Source: JBBTVO01 sp038063195
GTDB lineage: Bacteria; Patescibacteriota; Microgenomatia; Levybacterales; UBA12049
NCBI GenBank assembly: GCA_038063195.1
Contig: JBBTVO010000006.1
Span: 1 to 28,954 of the forward strand
Direction: 5' to 3'
Length of the DNA stretch: 28,954 nt
The notes below the pieces were generated by a model. That model was not told the DNA's origin. It saw only the letters and a list, made by a program, of their open reading frames with translations, and searched no databases. Positions 14,834 to 21,664 of the stretch are shown in pieces; positions within the stretch are counted from its first letter, which is position 1; each line of letters begins with the position of its first letter. A program made the translations under genes and the position numbers.

Positions 14834-16099
14834 TTAATATTTTAGAACAATAATTAAGTCGCTGATGTTGGAGGGGAGGCGGCCGGTTTCTATACCGTCT
14901 CCTGTTTTTTCGAAAAACTCAAGACTGTTGTCATTATCCAGAAATTCCTGCGGATTTAGATTCAATTCCTTTGCTTTATTTAAAGTTTGCAAATCACCGA
15001 TTGCGCCTGCGAAATGAGAATTATCCCAGCCATCAGAGTCAAAAGAACAGATTGTGGTTTTATCATCAATGTTTAATATCGCACCCAAAACTAGCGCCTG
15101 ATTTCTTCCCCCTTTACCATGACCTCTTACTTTAACAGTAGTTTCTCCGCCGATCAGAAGAATTGAATTTGGAGTTGTTTGCTTGACAAGGTCCGACCCT
15201 GCAAGCTTTGCATCTGCTTCAAATTTCTCGCTGAAAATCGAAGCCTTGTATCCGAGCTCTTCTGCTTTTCTCTTCATCGCATTTAGCGCCGTGACGTTAC
15301 TTAAAACTAAAATATTGGAAACATTCTCAAAATACTTCTCCTCTTTTGGGGTTTCTGTCAGATCTTCTTTTTTGACAAGGTCCGACCTTGTCAAGTTGCT
15401 TAAACTCGAAATAGCGTCCTCAATTGTTGTTTCGTCTTTTACCGTAGGGCCGGAAGAAATTACAGACAGGTCATTTCCCGGTACATCTGAGGCAATAACA
15501 GTTACTATTTTTGCAGGGTATAAATGTTTGGCAAGACCACCGCCTTTTACTTTAGACAAATGTTTTCGTATAGTATTCATTGCTGTAATATTGGCTCCGG
15601 ATTTTAGCAGAGCGCTATTTATCTCAACCAATTTATCAAAGGAGACATTTGAAGATTCAAAAAGCGCTGATCCCCCGCCGGTTATTACAACAAGAACTAA
15701 ATCTTTTTCTGTAAGATTTTGAAGTTTTCCTAATAAATTATTTACGAAATCTATATTTGTTTGAGAGGGGAGGGGATGGGTGCCTTGGGTGAATTGGATT
15801 TTTCTAAATTCCTCAGGACTAGCGTCAATTACATAACCTTCGGTAAGTCTATCGCCTAATTTTTCTTCTATTAATCTAGAATTTTTTGCAGAACCTTTCC
15901 CAAAACCAATTAGAAAAACGCGGTCAAAGCTTGATAAATCAAATATTTTATCCATGATTGTAAGTTGATCATTTTCAACTTTTACTTCTTGGTTGATGAG
16001 GTTTTCGGATTGAATTGAAGAAAGTGCGGTTTCAATAAGTTCCAAGACTATTTTCCTCTGAGGAGTCGTAGCAAGTTCCTCAAAATTCTTAATAAACAT
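14834..16099 (-). CDS. Glycerate 2-kinase (GckA/TtuD, DUF4147-MOFRL family)
   Basis: This 421-aa enzyme is expected to phosphorylate D-glycerate to 2-phosphoglycerate, feeding lower glycolysis. The N-terminal domain shows LIGFGKGSAKN, GTHPLPSQTN, VITGGGSALFE, NTIRKHLSKVKGGGLA and SDVPGNDLSVISSGPT. The C-terminal MOFRL domain shows GGETTVKVRGHGKGGRNQ and SFDSDGWD. The end reads TGRLPSNISDLIIVL where the family usually has TGPTGTNVNDL. Two peptides, SNLTRSDLVK and AGSDLVK, are encoded by copies of a palindromic repeat inserted in frame. The ATG at 16099 follows a promoter by six bases. The upstream DUF4258 gene is divergent. Confidence 0.92.
   Translation of the reverse strand: MFIKNFEELATTPQRKIVLELIETALSSIQSENLINQEVKVENDQLTIMDKIFDLSSFDRVFLIGFGKGSAKNSRLIEEKLGDRLTEGYVIDASPEEFRKIQFTQGTHPLPSQTNIDFVNNLLGKLQNLTEKDLVLVVITGGGSALFESSNVSFDKLVEINSALLKSGANITAMNTIRKHLSKVKGGGLAKHLYPAKIVTVIASDVPGNDLSVISSGPTVKDETTIEDAISSLSNLTRSDLVKKEDLTETPKEEKYFENVSNILVLSNVTALNAMKRKAEELGYKASIFSEKFEADAKLAGSDLVKQTTPNSILLIGGETTVKVRGHGKGGRNQALVLGAILNIDDKTTICSFDSDGWDNSHFAGAIGDLQTLNKAKELNLNPQEFLDNDNSLEFFEKTGDGIETGRLPSNISDLIIVLKY
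15183..15205. repeat. Degenerate palindromic repeat inside the glycerate kinase gene, copy 1
   Basis: TTGACAAGGTCCGACC is shared exactly with the second copy 189 bases away; the right arm has decayed (CTGCAAG). It encodes SDLVK in the protein. Confidence 0.55.
15372..15394. repeat. Palindromic repeat inside the glycerate kinase gene, copy 2
   Basis: TTGACAAGGTC and GACCTTGTCAA form an 11-base-pair inverted repeat around a single C. It encodes part of SNLTRSDLVK between two helices of the kinase and keeps the frame open. Confidence 0.65.
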
Positions 16100-16105
16100 A
16101 AGTTT

Positions 16106-16134
16106 AGTTTATATTCATTTTGGGCTCCTTACAA
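16106..16134 (-). promoter_or_regulatory. Promoter of the glycerate kinase gene
   Basis: On the minus strand TTGTAA (16134-16129), a 17-base spacer and TAAACT (16111-16106) end six bases before the ATG at 16099. A second TAAACT on the plus strand (16140-16145) ends six bases before the divergent GTG at 16152. Confidence 0.55.
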
Positions 16135-16151
16135 TATGTTAAACTAATTTT

Positions 16152-16418
16152 GTGAAGATTATTTATACAAAACACGCGGAAAAAGATAAAATTCCAATAC
16201 TTAAAGAACTTGGTTGGAACATAACGAAAGCCCAAATCAAAAAGACTGTAAGAAATCCCAAGTGGAGGGGAATTACAAATAAAGGCCAGAAGACTGCGAT
16301 GAGTTTGATAGATGAGAAACATATTTTGCGGGTGATTTACAGACTCGAAAATGATATAATAACAGTGATCACACTTCATATAGCAAGGAGAGGAAAGTAT
16401 GAAAGTACATTACGATAA
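16152..16418 (+). CDS. DUF4258-type toxin-like protein
   Basis: This 88-aa protein has the DUF4258 pattern: MKIIYTKHAEKDKIPILKEL at the start, a helix, then KWRGITNKGQKTAMSLIDEKHILRVIYRLENDIITVITLHIARR. Members are distant RelE/BrnT-like RNase toxins. Translation starts at GTG 16152, with a TAAACT box ending six bases earlier. It overlaps the following DUF2283 gene by 20 bases, the usual partner order for this module. Whether it is toxic is untested. Confidence 0.75.
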   Translation: MKIIYTKHAEKDKIPILKELGWNITKAQIKKTVRNPKWRGITNKGQKTAMSLIDEKHILRVIYRLENDIITVITLHIARRGKYESTLR

Positions 16419-16614
16419 AGACGAAGATATTTTGATGATGGTTTTATCCAAGAAAAAAGTAGATGATACTTATGAGACTGAATTTGGTACCGTAAGCGTT
16501 TCTGCTAAGGGTGAACCTGTTTTGGTTGAGATTTTTAATGCGACTGATTTTTTTGAAAAAGAAAGTGAAGCATTGCCACGGGAGATAAAAGAAAAATTCT
16601 TCCAAGCTACATAA
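16399..16614 (+). CDS. DUF2283 antitoxin-like protein
   Basis: This 71-aa protein matches the DUF2283 layout: MKVHYDKDEDILMMVLSKKK, then a short strand segment (TVSVSAKGEPVLVEIFNATDF) and an acidic C-terminal helix. These proteins commonly sit beside DUF4258 toxins as presumed antitoxins. AAGGAG lies eight bases before the ATG, inside the toxin gene, so the two are coupled. Together with the pairs at 1056 and 9308 it is the third toxin-antitoxin-like module in the window. Confidence 0.75.
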   Translation: MKVHYDKDEDILMMVLSKKKVDDTYETEFGTVSVSAKGEPVLVEIFNATDFFEKESEALPREIKEKFFQAT

Positions 16615-16635
16615 TTTTGGTTCACATTTTCCCAC

Positions 16636-16664
16636 TTGATGATAATTCGATAAGTTTTTATACT
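16636..16664 (+). promoter_or_regulatory. Promoter upstream of GAPDH
   Basis: TTGATG (16636-16641), a 17-base spacer and TATACT (16659-16664) form a good promoter. Its expected start lies near 16671, about 42 bases before the gap ATG. Confidence 0.6.
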
Positions 16665-16670
16665 ACTTAT

Positions 16671-16706
16671 ATGGTGCTTCGGCATTGCTCAGCATCACAT
16701 TATTAA
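16671..16706 (+). other. Possible 11-codon leaderless upstream ORF
   Basis: An ATG six bases after the -10 box opens MVLRHCSASHY, ending at TAA 16704-16706, six bases before the GAPDH ATG and in the same frame. It could be translated and couple to GAPDH. However, part of it (16677-16696) looks like a REP-type repeat, so it may be accidental. Confidence 0.25.
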
Positions 16707-16712
16707 AATAAT

Positions 16713-17777
16713 ATGATACGGGTTGCGATAAATGGATATGGGAGGATTGGGAGAGTTGCCCACCGCGTAATTCTTGAAAAACATCTTGATGAGGTTGAAA
16801 TTGTCGGGATTAACGCGGGGCACTCGACAGATATAAAAGGCTGGATGTACCTGTTAAAGTATGATACAAACTATCATACTTTAAGTTCAAAATTCATAAT
16901 TCAAAATTCAAAATTAGAGGACAGTGAAAAAACAGGCATCTATAAAGACTGTATAGGTTTTCTCCACATTAACCAAAGCAAAATTCCGGTATTCTCCCAA
17001 AAAGATGCGTCACTTCTTCCCTGGAAAGATTTGAATGTGGATGTAGTTATTGAGTCCACAGGGCATTATACGAGTGAGGAAAAACTTAAAATTCATCTTG
17101 GTGCCGGCGCAAAATCAGTAGTTTTGTCCGCACCTGCGAAGGAAGGCGAAGTACCGACTTATGTAATGTCTGTAAATTCCAAAGATTATAAGGGCGAGAA
17201 GTTGATAAATAACGCGTCTTGTACGACAAACTGTATAACGCCGGTTGCTAAAGTAATTGTGGATAATTTCGGAGTAGAGAAGGCGATGATGACAACAATT
17301 CATGGTTATACATCGGACCAGAGAATTCAAGACGGAGGACATGATGATTATAGACGCGCAAGAGCCGCAGCTGAAAACATAATCCCTACGTCAACCGGAG
17401 CAACGATTGCTGCGACGCAAGCCCTCCCGGAACTTAAGGGATTATTTAATGGATTGGCAATTCGGGTTCCTGTGCGCGTAGGATCTTTATCTGATTTTAC
17501 TTTCCTTCTTAAAAAAGATACGACAAAAGAAGAAGTGACTGAAGTTTTCAAAAAAGCTGCGCAAGATCCGGTTTACAATGGAATAATTGAAGTCACAGAA
17601 GATCCGATTGTCTCAAGTGATATTATAGGCAATCCGCATTCGGCAATTGTAGATTTATCCCTGACGCAGGTGGTCGGCGGAAATATGCTTAAGGTTATCG
17701 CTTGGTATGACAATGAATATGGGTATGCCAACAGACTTGTCGAGGAAGTAATAATGGTGGGAAGAAAATTGACCTAA
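16713..17777 (+). CDS. gap: Glyceraldehyde-3-phosphate dehydrogenase
   Basis: This 354-aa enzyme oxidises and phosphorylates glyceraldehyde 3-phosphate to 1,3-bisphosphoglycerate. The N-terminal Rossmann motif is AINGYGRIGR (5-14), the catalytic Cys is C170 in NNASCTTNC, the partner is H197 in TTIHGYTSDQ, and WYDNEYGY closes the fold. The position that usually holds Asp (IND) and selects NAD reads INAGHS, so NADP use or dual specificity is possible; this is an inference. An unusual insert, about residues 57-85, replaces the short loop before IPVFSQKD; part of it (SSKFIIQNSKLED) is encoded by an AT-rich tandem repeat. Size is slightly above the usual 330-340 aa because of it. Confidence 0.96.
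   Translation: MIRVAINGYGRIGRVAHRVILEKHLDEVEIVGINAGHSTDIKGWMYLLKYDTNYHTLSSKFIIQNSKLEDSEKTGIYKDCIGFLHINQSKIPVFSQKDASLLPWKDLNVDVVIESTGHYTSEEKLKIHLGAGAKSVVLSAPAKEGEVPTYVMSVNSKDYKGEKLINNASCTTNCITPVAKVIVDNFGVEKAMMTTIHGYTSDQRIQDGGHDDYRRARAAAENIIPTSTGATIAATQALPELKGLFNGLAIRVPVRVGSLSDFTFLLKKDTTKEEVTEVFKKAAQDPVYNGIIEVTEDPIVSSDIIGNPHSAIVDLSLTQVVGGNMLKVIAWYDNEYGYANRLVEEVIMVGRKLT
16885..16916. repeat. AT-rich tandem repeat inside gap
   Basis: TTCAAAATTCATAATTCAAA and following copies of AAAATTCA code for SKFIIQNSK in GAPDH. The pattern looks like intergenic filler rather than coding sequence but keeps the frame. Confidence 0.5.
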
Positions 17778-17866
17778 TTAATCTAATTGTTCTAATTTCT
17801 AAATTAGGAATTAGAGCTTGGGGCTTGATTAGGTCAATTAGTTTAATTAGAATAATTAGAACTTCT
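17778..17866. repeat. AT-rich array filling the gap after GAPDH
   Basis: The 90-base gap is made almost wholly of TCTAATT / AATTAGA words in both orientations, including AATTAGTTTAATTAGAATAA, so the two ends can fold on each other. I see no terminator with a T-tract. The -10 for the next gene may lie within it (ATTAGA before 17868). Confidence 0.5.
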
Positions 17867-17867
17867 T

Positions 17868-18440
17868 ATGGCTGAACTATCAAACATAAAAAACATTACA
17901 ATCTCCGGAAGAATTGGAAGTGGTGCCACAACTCTTGCGAAGAAACTTTCGGAAGCTTTGGGCTGGGAAATGCTTGATGGGGGAGGTATATTCCGTCAAC
18001 TTCAAAAAGAACAAGGATTTGATATTAACAAGACCGATTCACGGCCTGATCATTTTGATCTGGAATATGAAGAGATGGTCAAAAAAAATCTCAAGGAAAA
18101 AAATCATCAAATAATTCAAAGCCATCTTGCAGGGTATGACGCGCAAGGAATAGAAGGAGTCTTCAAAATCTTAGTTCTTTGTCAGGGGGAAGATGGCGAG
18201 GACAAAACAGAAATACGCGTAGACAGAATAGTAAATAGAGATAAAGTCTCAGTTGAAGAAGCAAAAAAAGGGGTAGTTGGGAGAGAGGAAGAGCATCTTA
18301 AAAAATTTAGGAGGCTATATGCCGGAAATGATCAAAACTGGAATTATTGGAATAAAGATTATTACGATTTGATAATTAATACTTATTCTCACAACGCCGC
18401 CGAAACCCTCAAAATCGCCCTCAAGGCTTTGGGATCTTAA
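17868..18440 (+). CDS. Cytidylate-kinase-like P-loop protein
   Basis: This 190-aa protein begins with a P-loop, ITISGRIGSGATTLAKKL (GRIGSGATT at 14-22), followed by WEMLDGGGIFRQL. Downstream it has DRIVNRDKVSVEEAKKGVVGREEEHLKKFRRLY and NWNYWNKDYYDLIINTYSHNAAET. This layout matches the cytidylate-kinase-like (AAA_18/CMP kinase) family often found in archaea and CPR, which phosphorylate (d)CMP to the diphosphate. Substrate identity is inferred from the fold. Its stop codon overlaps the stop of the convergent gene at 18437 by three bases. Confidence 0.82.
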   Translation: MAELSNIKNITISGRIGSGATTLAKKLSEALGWEMLDGGGIFRQLQKEQGFDINKTDSRPDHFDLEYEEMVKKNLKEKNHQIIQSHLAGYDAQGIEGVFKILVLCQGEDGEDKTEIRVDRIVNRDKVSVEEAKKGVVGREEEHLKKFRRLYAGNDQNWNYWNKDYYDLIINTYSHNAAETLKIALKALGS

Positions 18441-19456
18441 GCTGCAATTTTCAATCTTCTTGGCTCTCCGGGAACATTATTTGCTCTCATGTAGTAGCCT
18501 ATTGCTTCTTCTGCAAGCTCCGGAGTTCGTGATGCTATAAACAGCGGAACATTTCCGTGTGAATATTCTTCGGGCGAGCTAAGAAAATCCGGATTTGCTC
18601 TGTAATCTGAATATGTTCCATCTTGATTAACACTAATAACTGTACATTTTGCAGCAAGAGCAGCTGGTAAGCCTGGGAGAATTTCAGAATGAGGCTCGTT
18701 GAACATTATATAAATATCTGTTGTTCCGCTAGCGAGCTCTGAGTAGATGTAAGATCCTCCTCCTGAATCTATGAAGGCTTTTGGATGTAGAGCTTCTACT
18801 AATTGTTGAAAATGTCTGTCAAACATTAACTTATATTTTTTCTCACCCTGAAACGTAGCAATAGTTAGATCTTCATCGTCTTTAAAAGTCTTTCTTCTTG
18901 GAGCTTCAGGTAGTCTAACGTGTTTTAGTTCAGGATCAGATAAATCTATAATGTAATTGTCTGATCCTAAGGTAAGAGTGGCTTCTCTGTCTCGTATGTT
19001 TACACATACAGCACCAAGTGGTATTCCCTCAGGAGTATAATCTCCAGTTACGGAGTAAACGCCTGTCCTTTTTCCTCTTCTATATTGGCTAGAATTATCA
19101 AGCGAGTCATTGTATCTTACTACATGTGGTCTTCCTTCAAAGAGAGGATAATGATTTTGTTCTCCGAATACCATCGCTGGTATTCTTCTCTCCCTAACGA
19201 TACTTGTTAACAAATTTTCTCCTGCTGCATCTAATAAAATTTGTTTTTCTCCTGGCCTTCCCCAGACATCTCCTATATAGCTTTTGCCTTCACCATTTTT
19301 AACCATGGGAAAAATTTCCTGATCTACTCGAAGAGCATATACAAGAAGAGATTCTTTTGACCTTACTATACTAATTTCCTCAGGTGTTGGTCCTTGTTTG
19401 CCTGTTTCTAATCCGCCTACCATAATATACAAACTGGGGTGTGCCCCAGCCGTCAT
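18437..19456 (-). CDS. Divergent inositol-monophosphatase-like protein
   Basis: This is a 339-aa soluble protein. I see a degenerate form of the metal-dependent sugar/inositol phosphatase pattern. AMVFGEQ (94-100) sits where the family has the GEE metal ligands, and NDSLDNSSQY (116-125) matches DPxDG(S/T)xxY with both Asp residues (D117, D120). A region GVYSVTGDYTPEGIPLGAVCV follows, and near the end GGGSYIYSELASGTTDIYI resembles the family's GSAALDLCYVAAGRLDGY. The usual C-terminal WDxAAG Asp is replaced (HSEILPGLPAAL). It may therefore be a phosphatase with an altered active site or a non-catalytic relative. This assignment rests on motif reading alone. Confidence 0.5.
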   Translation of the reverse strand: MTAGAHPSLYIMVGGLETGKQGPTPEEISIVRSKESLLVYALRVDQEIFPMVKNGEGKSYIGDVWGRPGEKQILLDAAGENLLTSIVRERRIPAMVFGEQNHYPLFEGRPHVVRYNDSLDNSSQYRRGKRTGVYSVTGDYTPEGIPLGAVCVNIRDREATLTLGSDNYIIDLSDPELKHVRLPEAPRRKTFKDDEDLTIATFQGEKKYKLMFDRHFQQLVEALHPKAFIDSGGGSYIYSELASGTTDIYIMFNEPHSEILPGLPAALAAKCTVISVNQDGTYSDYRANPDFLSSPEEYSHGNVPLFIASRTPELAEEAIGYYMRANNVPGEPRRLKIAA

Positions 19457-19510
19457 AAGCTTATAGCATAGCCTAAGGCTAAAGTCAATAATGAATTGAT
19501 ATTATCACTC

Positions 19511-19539
19511 TTGATATTTGGTAAGTTTAATGCTAAATT
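19511..19539 (+). promoter_or_regulatory. Promoter of the CBS-methyltransferase gene
   Basis: TTGATA (19511-19516), a 17-base spacer and an extended -10, TGCTAAATT (hexamer 19534-19539), predict a start near 19546. That lies after the ATG at 19540 and just before the ATG at 19549. On the other strand TTGACT-17-TATAAG faces the divergent gene at 19456, with a TAGCC-TTA-GGCTA palindrome in its spacer that might bind a regulator. Confidence 0.55.
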
Positions 19540-19548
19540 ATGCGTACT

Positions 19549-20811
19549 ATGAAAGTCGCTGATGTAATGTCAAAACACGTTGATTTCGTAACTTCTGACA
19601 CCAAGGTCAAAGATGTTTGTTTACTTATTTTCGGTCGCGGAATAAATGGAGTACCAGTGCTAAAAGGAAAAAAAGTTGTCGGTCTTATTGCAGAGCGAGA
19701 TATTTTAGCTCAGTTTTACCCCTCACAAGCAGATTTTGCAGAAGATCCGTTCAGAGAAGGTAATTTCGAAGGAATGGAAGAGAAAGTGGATGAAATTTTT
19801 GAGCTTCCTGCTGAAAAAATTATGAGCAAGAGTATTACTACCGTAACTCCAAGCACACCTATATTACGTGCTCAATCACTGATGTTTATCAACAAAATCG
19901 GAAGGCTACCTGTAATTGATTCAAGGAGAAATTTGGTAGGAATTATAGCTCAGGGCGATATTTTCAGAACCGCTGTGGGCAATAAGCTTATTTTTACAGA
20001 AAATGAGGAATACAATGACTGGCTTTCCAAAACTTATTATGCAGCTGTTGATACCGAAGATAGATTGAAACATGAAATTCCAGATCTTATGAAAGTATTT
20101 GATGAACACAGCATCGAGAGCGTTATTGATGTGGGATGCGGTACGGGCGACCATTCAATAGAACTAGCAAGAAGAGGACTTAGTGCTGTAGGAATTGATA
20201 GAAGCCATGAGATGATTAGAGAGGCCAATAGGAGAAAGCAATCTTTAGCACAAGGTCCGCTTGAGAGGCTTAAATTTCTCAATGGAAGCTTGGAGGATAT
20301 GAAAAATAGATTTAGTCAGCCCTTTGACGGCGCTATTATTATGGGAAATGCCTTGGCTCACAATCCTCATAATATTTCGGATTTATTAAAAGCCGTTACT
20401 GACAATCTTAAAGACAAAGGAGTACTTGTGCTTCAGATAACTAATTTTGATAAAGTTATTGAGGCAAACAACAGACTCTTAAGTTTTAGCTTCGCAGTTC
20501 CTAAAGGAGAAAATAAAGAACACGCATTTCTTCAATTTTATGACAAGCCCAATCTAAAAGAAAAAACAATTCTCAAAACCTTTGCAATTCTGACCAATGA
20601 TAGCGGCAAGAGATGGAAATTTTCAGGAGTAAGGAACAGTCTAATGGGATATAATAATAAAGATTCTATTCGAAAAATTCTTGAGAAACTGGGATATAAG
20701 AAAATTTCAATTTTCGGCGGAGATTTTGACGGAACACACTGGGATTATTTGTTCAGAAAAGAATTTAAGCGTCTTGAAAGTGATTGGTTAAATGTAGTTG
20801 CTGTTAAATAA
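19549..20811 (+). CDS. Two CBS domains fused to a SAM-dependent methyltransferase
   Basis: The protein is 420 aa from the chosen start. Residues 1-140 form a CBS pair (MKVADVMSKHVDFVT and KIMSKSITTVTPSTPILRAQSLM, each with a VVGLIAERDI-like second half). Such pairs bind adenosyl ligands such as AMP, ATP or SAM. From about 185 a Rossmann methyltransferase follows: VIDVGCGTGDHSIEL (motif I), VGIDRSHEMIREA, then GAIIMGNALAHNP in place of the usual catalytic loop. A CBS regulator on a class I methyltransferase is unusual; the substrate is unknown. I use ATG 19549 rather than 19540 because the promoter would place transcription start between them. Its stop overlaps the next start (TAATG). Confidence 0.82.
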   Translation: MKVADVMSKHVDFVTSDTKVKDVCLLIFGRGINGVPVLKGKKVVGLIAERDILAQFYPSQADFAEDPFREGNFEGMEEKVDEIFELPAEKIMSKSITTVTPSTPILRAQSLMFINKIGRLPVIDSRRNLVGIIAQGDIFRTAVGNKLIFTENEEYNDWLSKTYYAAVDTEDRLKHEIPDLMKVFDEHSIESVIDVGCGTGDHSIELARRGLSAVGIDRSHEMIREANRRKQSLAQGPLERLKFLNGSLEDMKNRFSQPFDGAIIMGNALAHNPHNISDLLKAVTDNLKDKGVLVLQITNFDKVIEANNRLLSFSFAVPKGENKEHAFLQFYDKPNLKEKTILKTFAILTNDSGKRWKFSGVRNSLMGYNNKDSIRKILEKLGYKKISIFGGDFDGTHWDYLFRKEFKRLESDWLNVVAVK

Positions 20812-21380
20812 TGAAAAGGATTTTATTTTCACTATTTCTTTCTTTAATTTTTATTTCTTTTGTTTCCTTTTCTTTTGCAAATGAGGAGGCAAGTTCTTCG
20901 GGGGATACCACTTCTTCAGCAGCAAATAAAAGTGTCGAATATACCTTACCTTATCCGGGACTTTTGGCAGACAGCCCCCTTTATTTTCTAAAAGTTACGC
21001 GAGATAGGCTTATTGAATTTTTTATAGCAGATCCGGTGAAAAAGGCTGATTTCTATTTACTTCAGGCCGATAAAAGACTTTATGAAGGGAGTCTTTTGTT
21101 TGATAAAGGAAATTCTAAATATTCTATGGCAGAGTCTGTAGTTTCAAAAGGAGAGAACTATTTTGAAAAAGGAATCGCACAGATTCATCTTGCTAAAAAA
21201 CAAAACCTACCCGTTGATAGTTTGATACAGAAGTATAGATTATCTTCTTTGAAACATGAAGAGGTGATAAAGGGCATGATGAGCAAATCCACCGGCGATG
21301 TGAAGGGAAGACTTAGTCACACTCAAGAGAGGGTGCATCAGATAAGAGAAAAGCTTAACGAATTTAAACCGCAGAGTTAA
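20811..21380 (+). CDS. DUF5667-domain exported protein
   Basis: This 189-aa protein has a signal peptide (MKRILFSLFLSLIFISFVSFSFA, cleavage near 23) and a Ser/Thr-rich spacer. A DUF5667-type helical domain follows: LPYPGLLADSPLYFLKVTRD, then DPVKKADFYLLQADKRLYEG and long amphipathic helices to the end. This family is widespread in CPR and other bacteria as an exported helical protein of unknown role. The first base of its ATG is the last base of the upstream methyltransferase stop codon, so the two are coupled. Confidence 0.8.
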   Translation: MKRILFSLFLSLIFISFVSFSFANEEASSSGDTTSSAANKSVEYTLPYPGLLADSPLYFLKVTRDRLIEFFIADPVKKADFYLLQADKRLYEGSLLFDKGNSKYSMAESVVSKGENYFEKGIAQIHLAKKQNLPVDSLIQKYRLSSLKHEEVIKGMMSKSTGDVKGRLSHTQERVHQIREKLNEFKPQS

Positions 21381-21535
21381 TCTAAATTATATTCTTCGAA
21401 CATTTTTTTTCAGTAAATTTTTAGAGCGTAAAATTAATGGCCTAAATTATTACTCTTTCTACTGAAAATCTCCGCTTAAAATTTTGCCCCGAGGCTAAAA
21501 ATAGACTTGCTATAGTTTGATACACAAATTACCTG

Positions 21536-21564
21536 TTGACACGGCAGATTTAGTGTAATAACAT
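21536..21564 (+). promoter_or_regulatory. Promoter of the nrdR-nrdJ operon
   Basis: TTGACA (21536-21541), a 17-base spacer and TAACAT (21559-21564) predict transcription from about 21571. The first NrdR box occupies the spacer and the second lies just downstream of the start, which fits repression by NrdR. Confidence 0.6.
21541..21556 (+). promoter_or_regulatory. NrdR box 1 (weak half-site type)
   Basis: The 16 bases ACGGCAGATTTAGTGT match the NrdR box consensus as I know it (ACACTATATATAGTGT) at 11 positions, with a perfect right half TAGTGT. It begins exactly 32 bases before box 2, three helical turns, the spacing typical of paired NrdR boxes. Confidence 0.55.
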
Positions 21565-21572
21565 CGATCATA

Positions 21573-21588
21573 GCACTATTAGTAGTGT
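21573..21588 (+). promoter_or_regulatory. NrdR box 2
   Basis: GCACTATTAGTAGTGT matches the NrdR consensus at 12 of 16 positions and contains the perfect inverted repeat CACTA-4-TAGTG. The nrdR gene itself and nrdJ lie downstream, so autoregulation and control of the reductase are expected. Confidence 0.7.
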
Positions 21589-21589
21589 T

Positions 21590-21604
21590 TCCGCCTTAGG
21601 CGGA
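21590..21604. repeat. Short GC-rich hairpin (CCGCC-TTA-GGCGG)
   Basis: TCCGCC and GGCGGA pair around TTA. The related CCCGCC-TTT-GGCGGG hairpin occurs at 25806-25820, so this belongs to the same class of dispersed GC-rich hairpins in an AT-rich genome. Confidence 0.5.
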
Positions 21605-21664
21605 TTGGAAGAACTTTAATAATTTGTCTCGCACTTTGATTTTAAGATTTCTTGAGTCTTTTTG

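Noticed and set aside
15183..15722. 179-codon plus-strand open frame
   Set aside because: It is antisense to well-conserved glycerate kinase motifs, has low-complexity Ser/Phe composition and no ribosome site. It is a shadow of the real gene.
17778..17866. Rho-independent terminator after GAPDH
   Set aside because: The AT-rich words can fold, but there is no GC stem followed by a T-tract. It is better explained as a repeat array.
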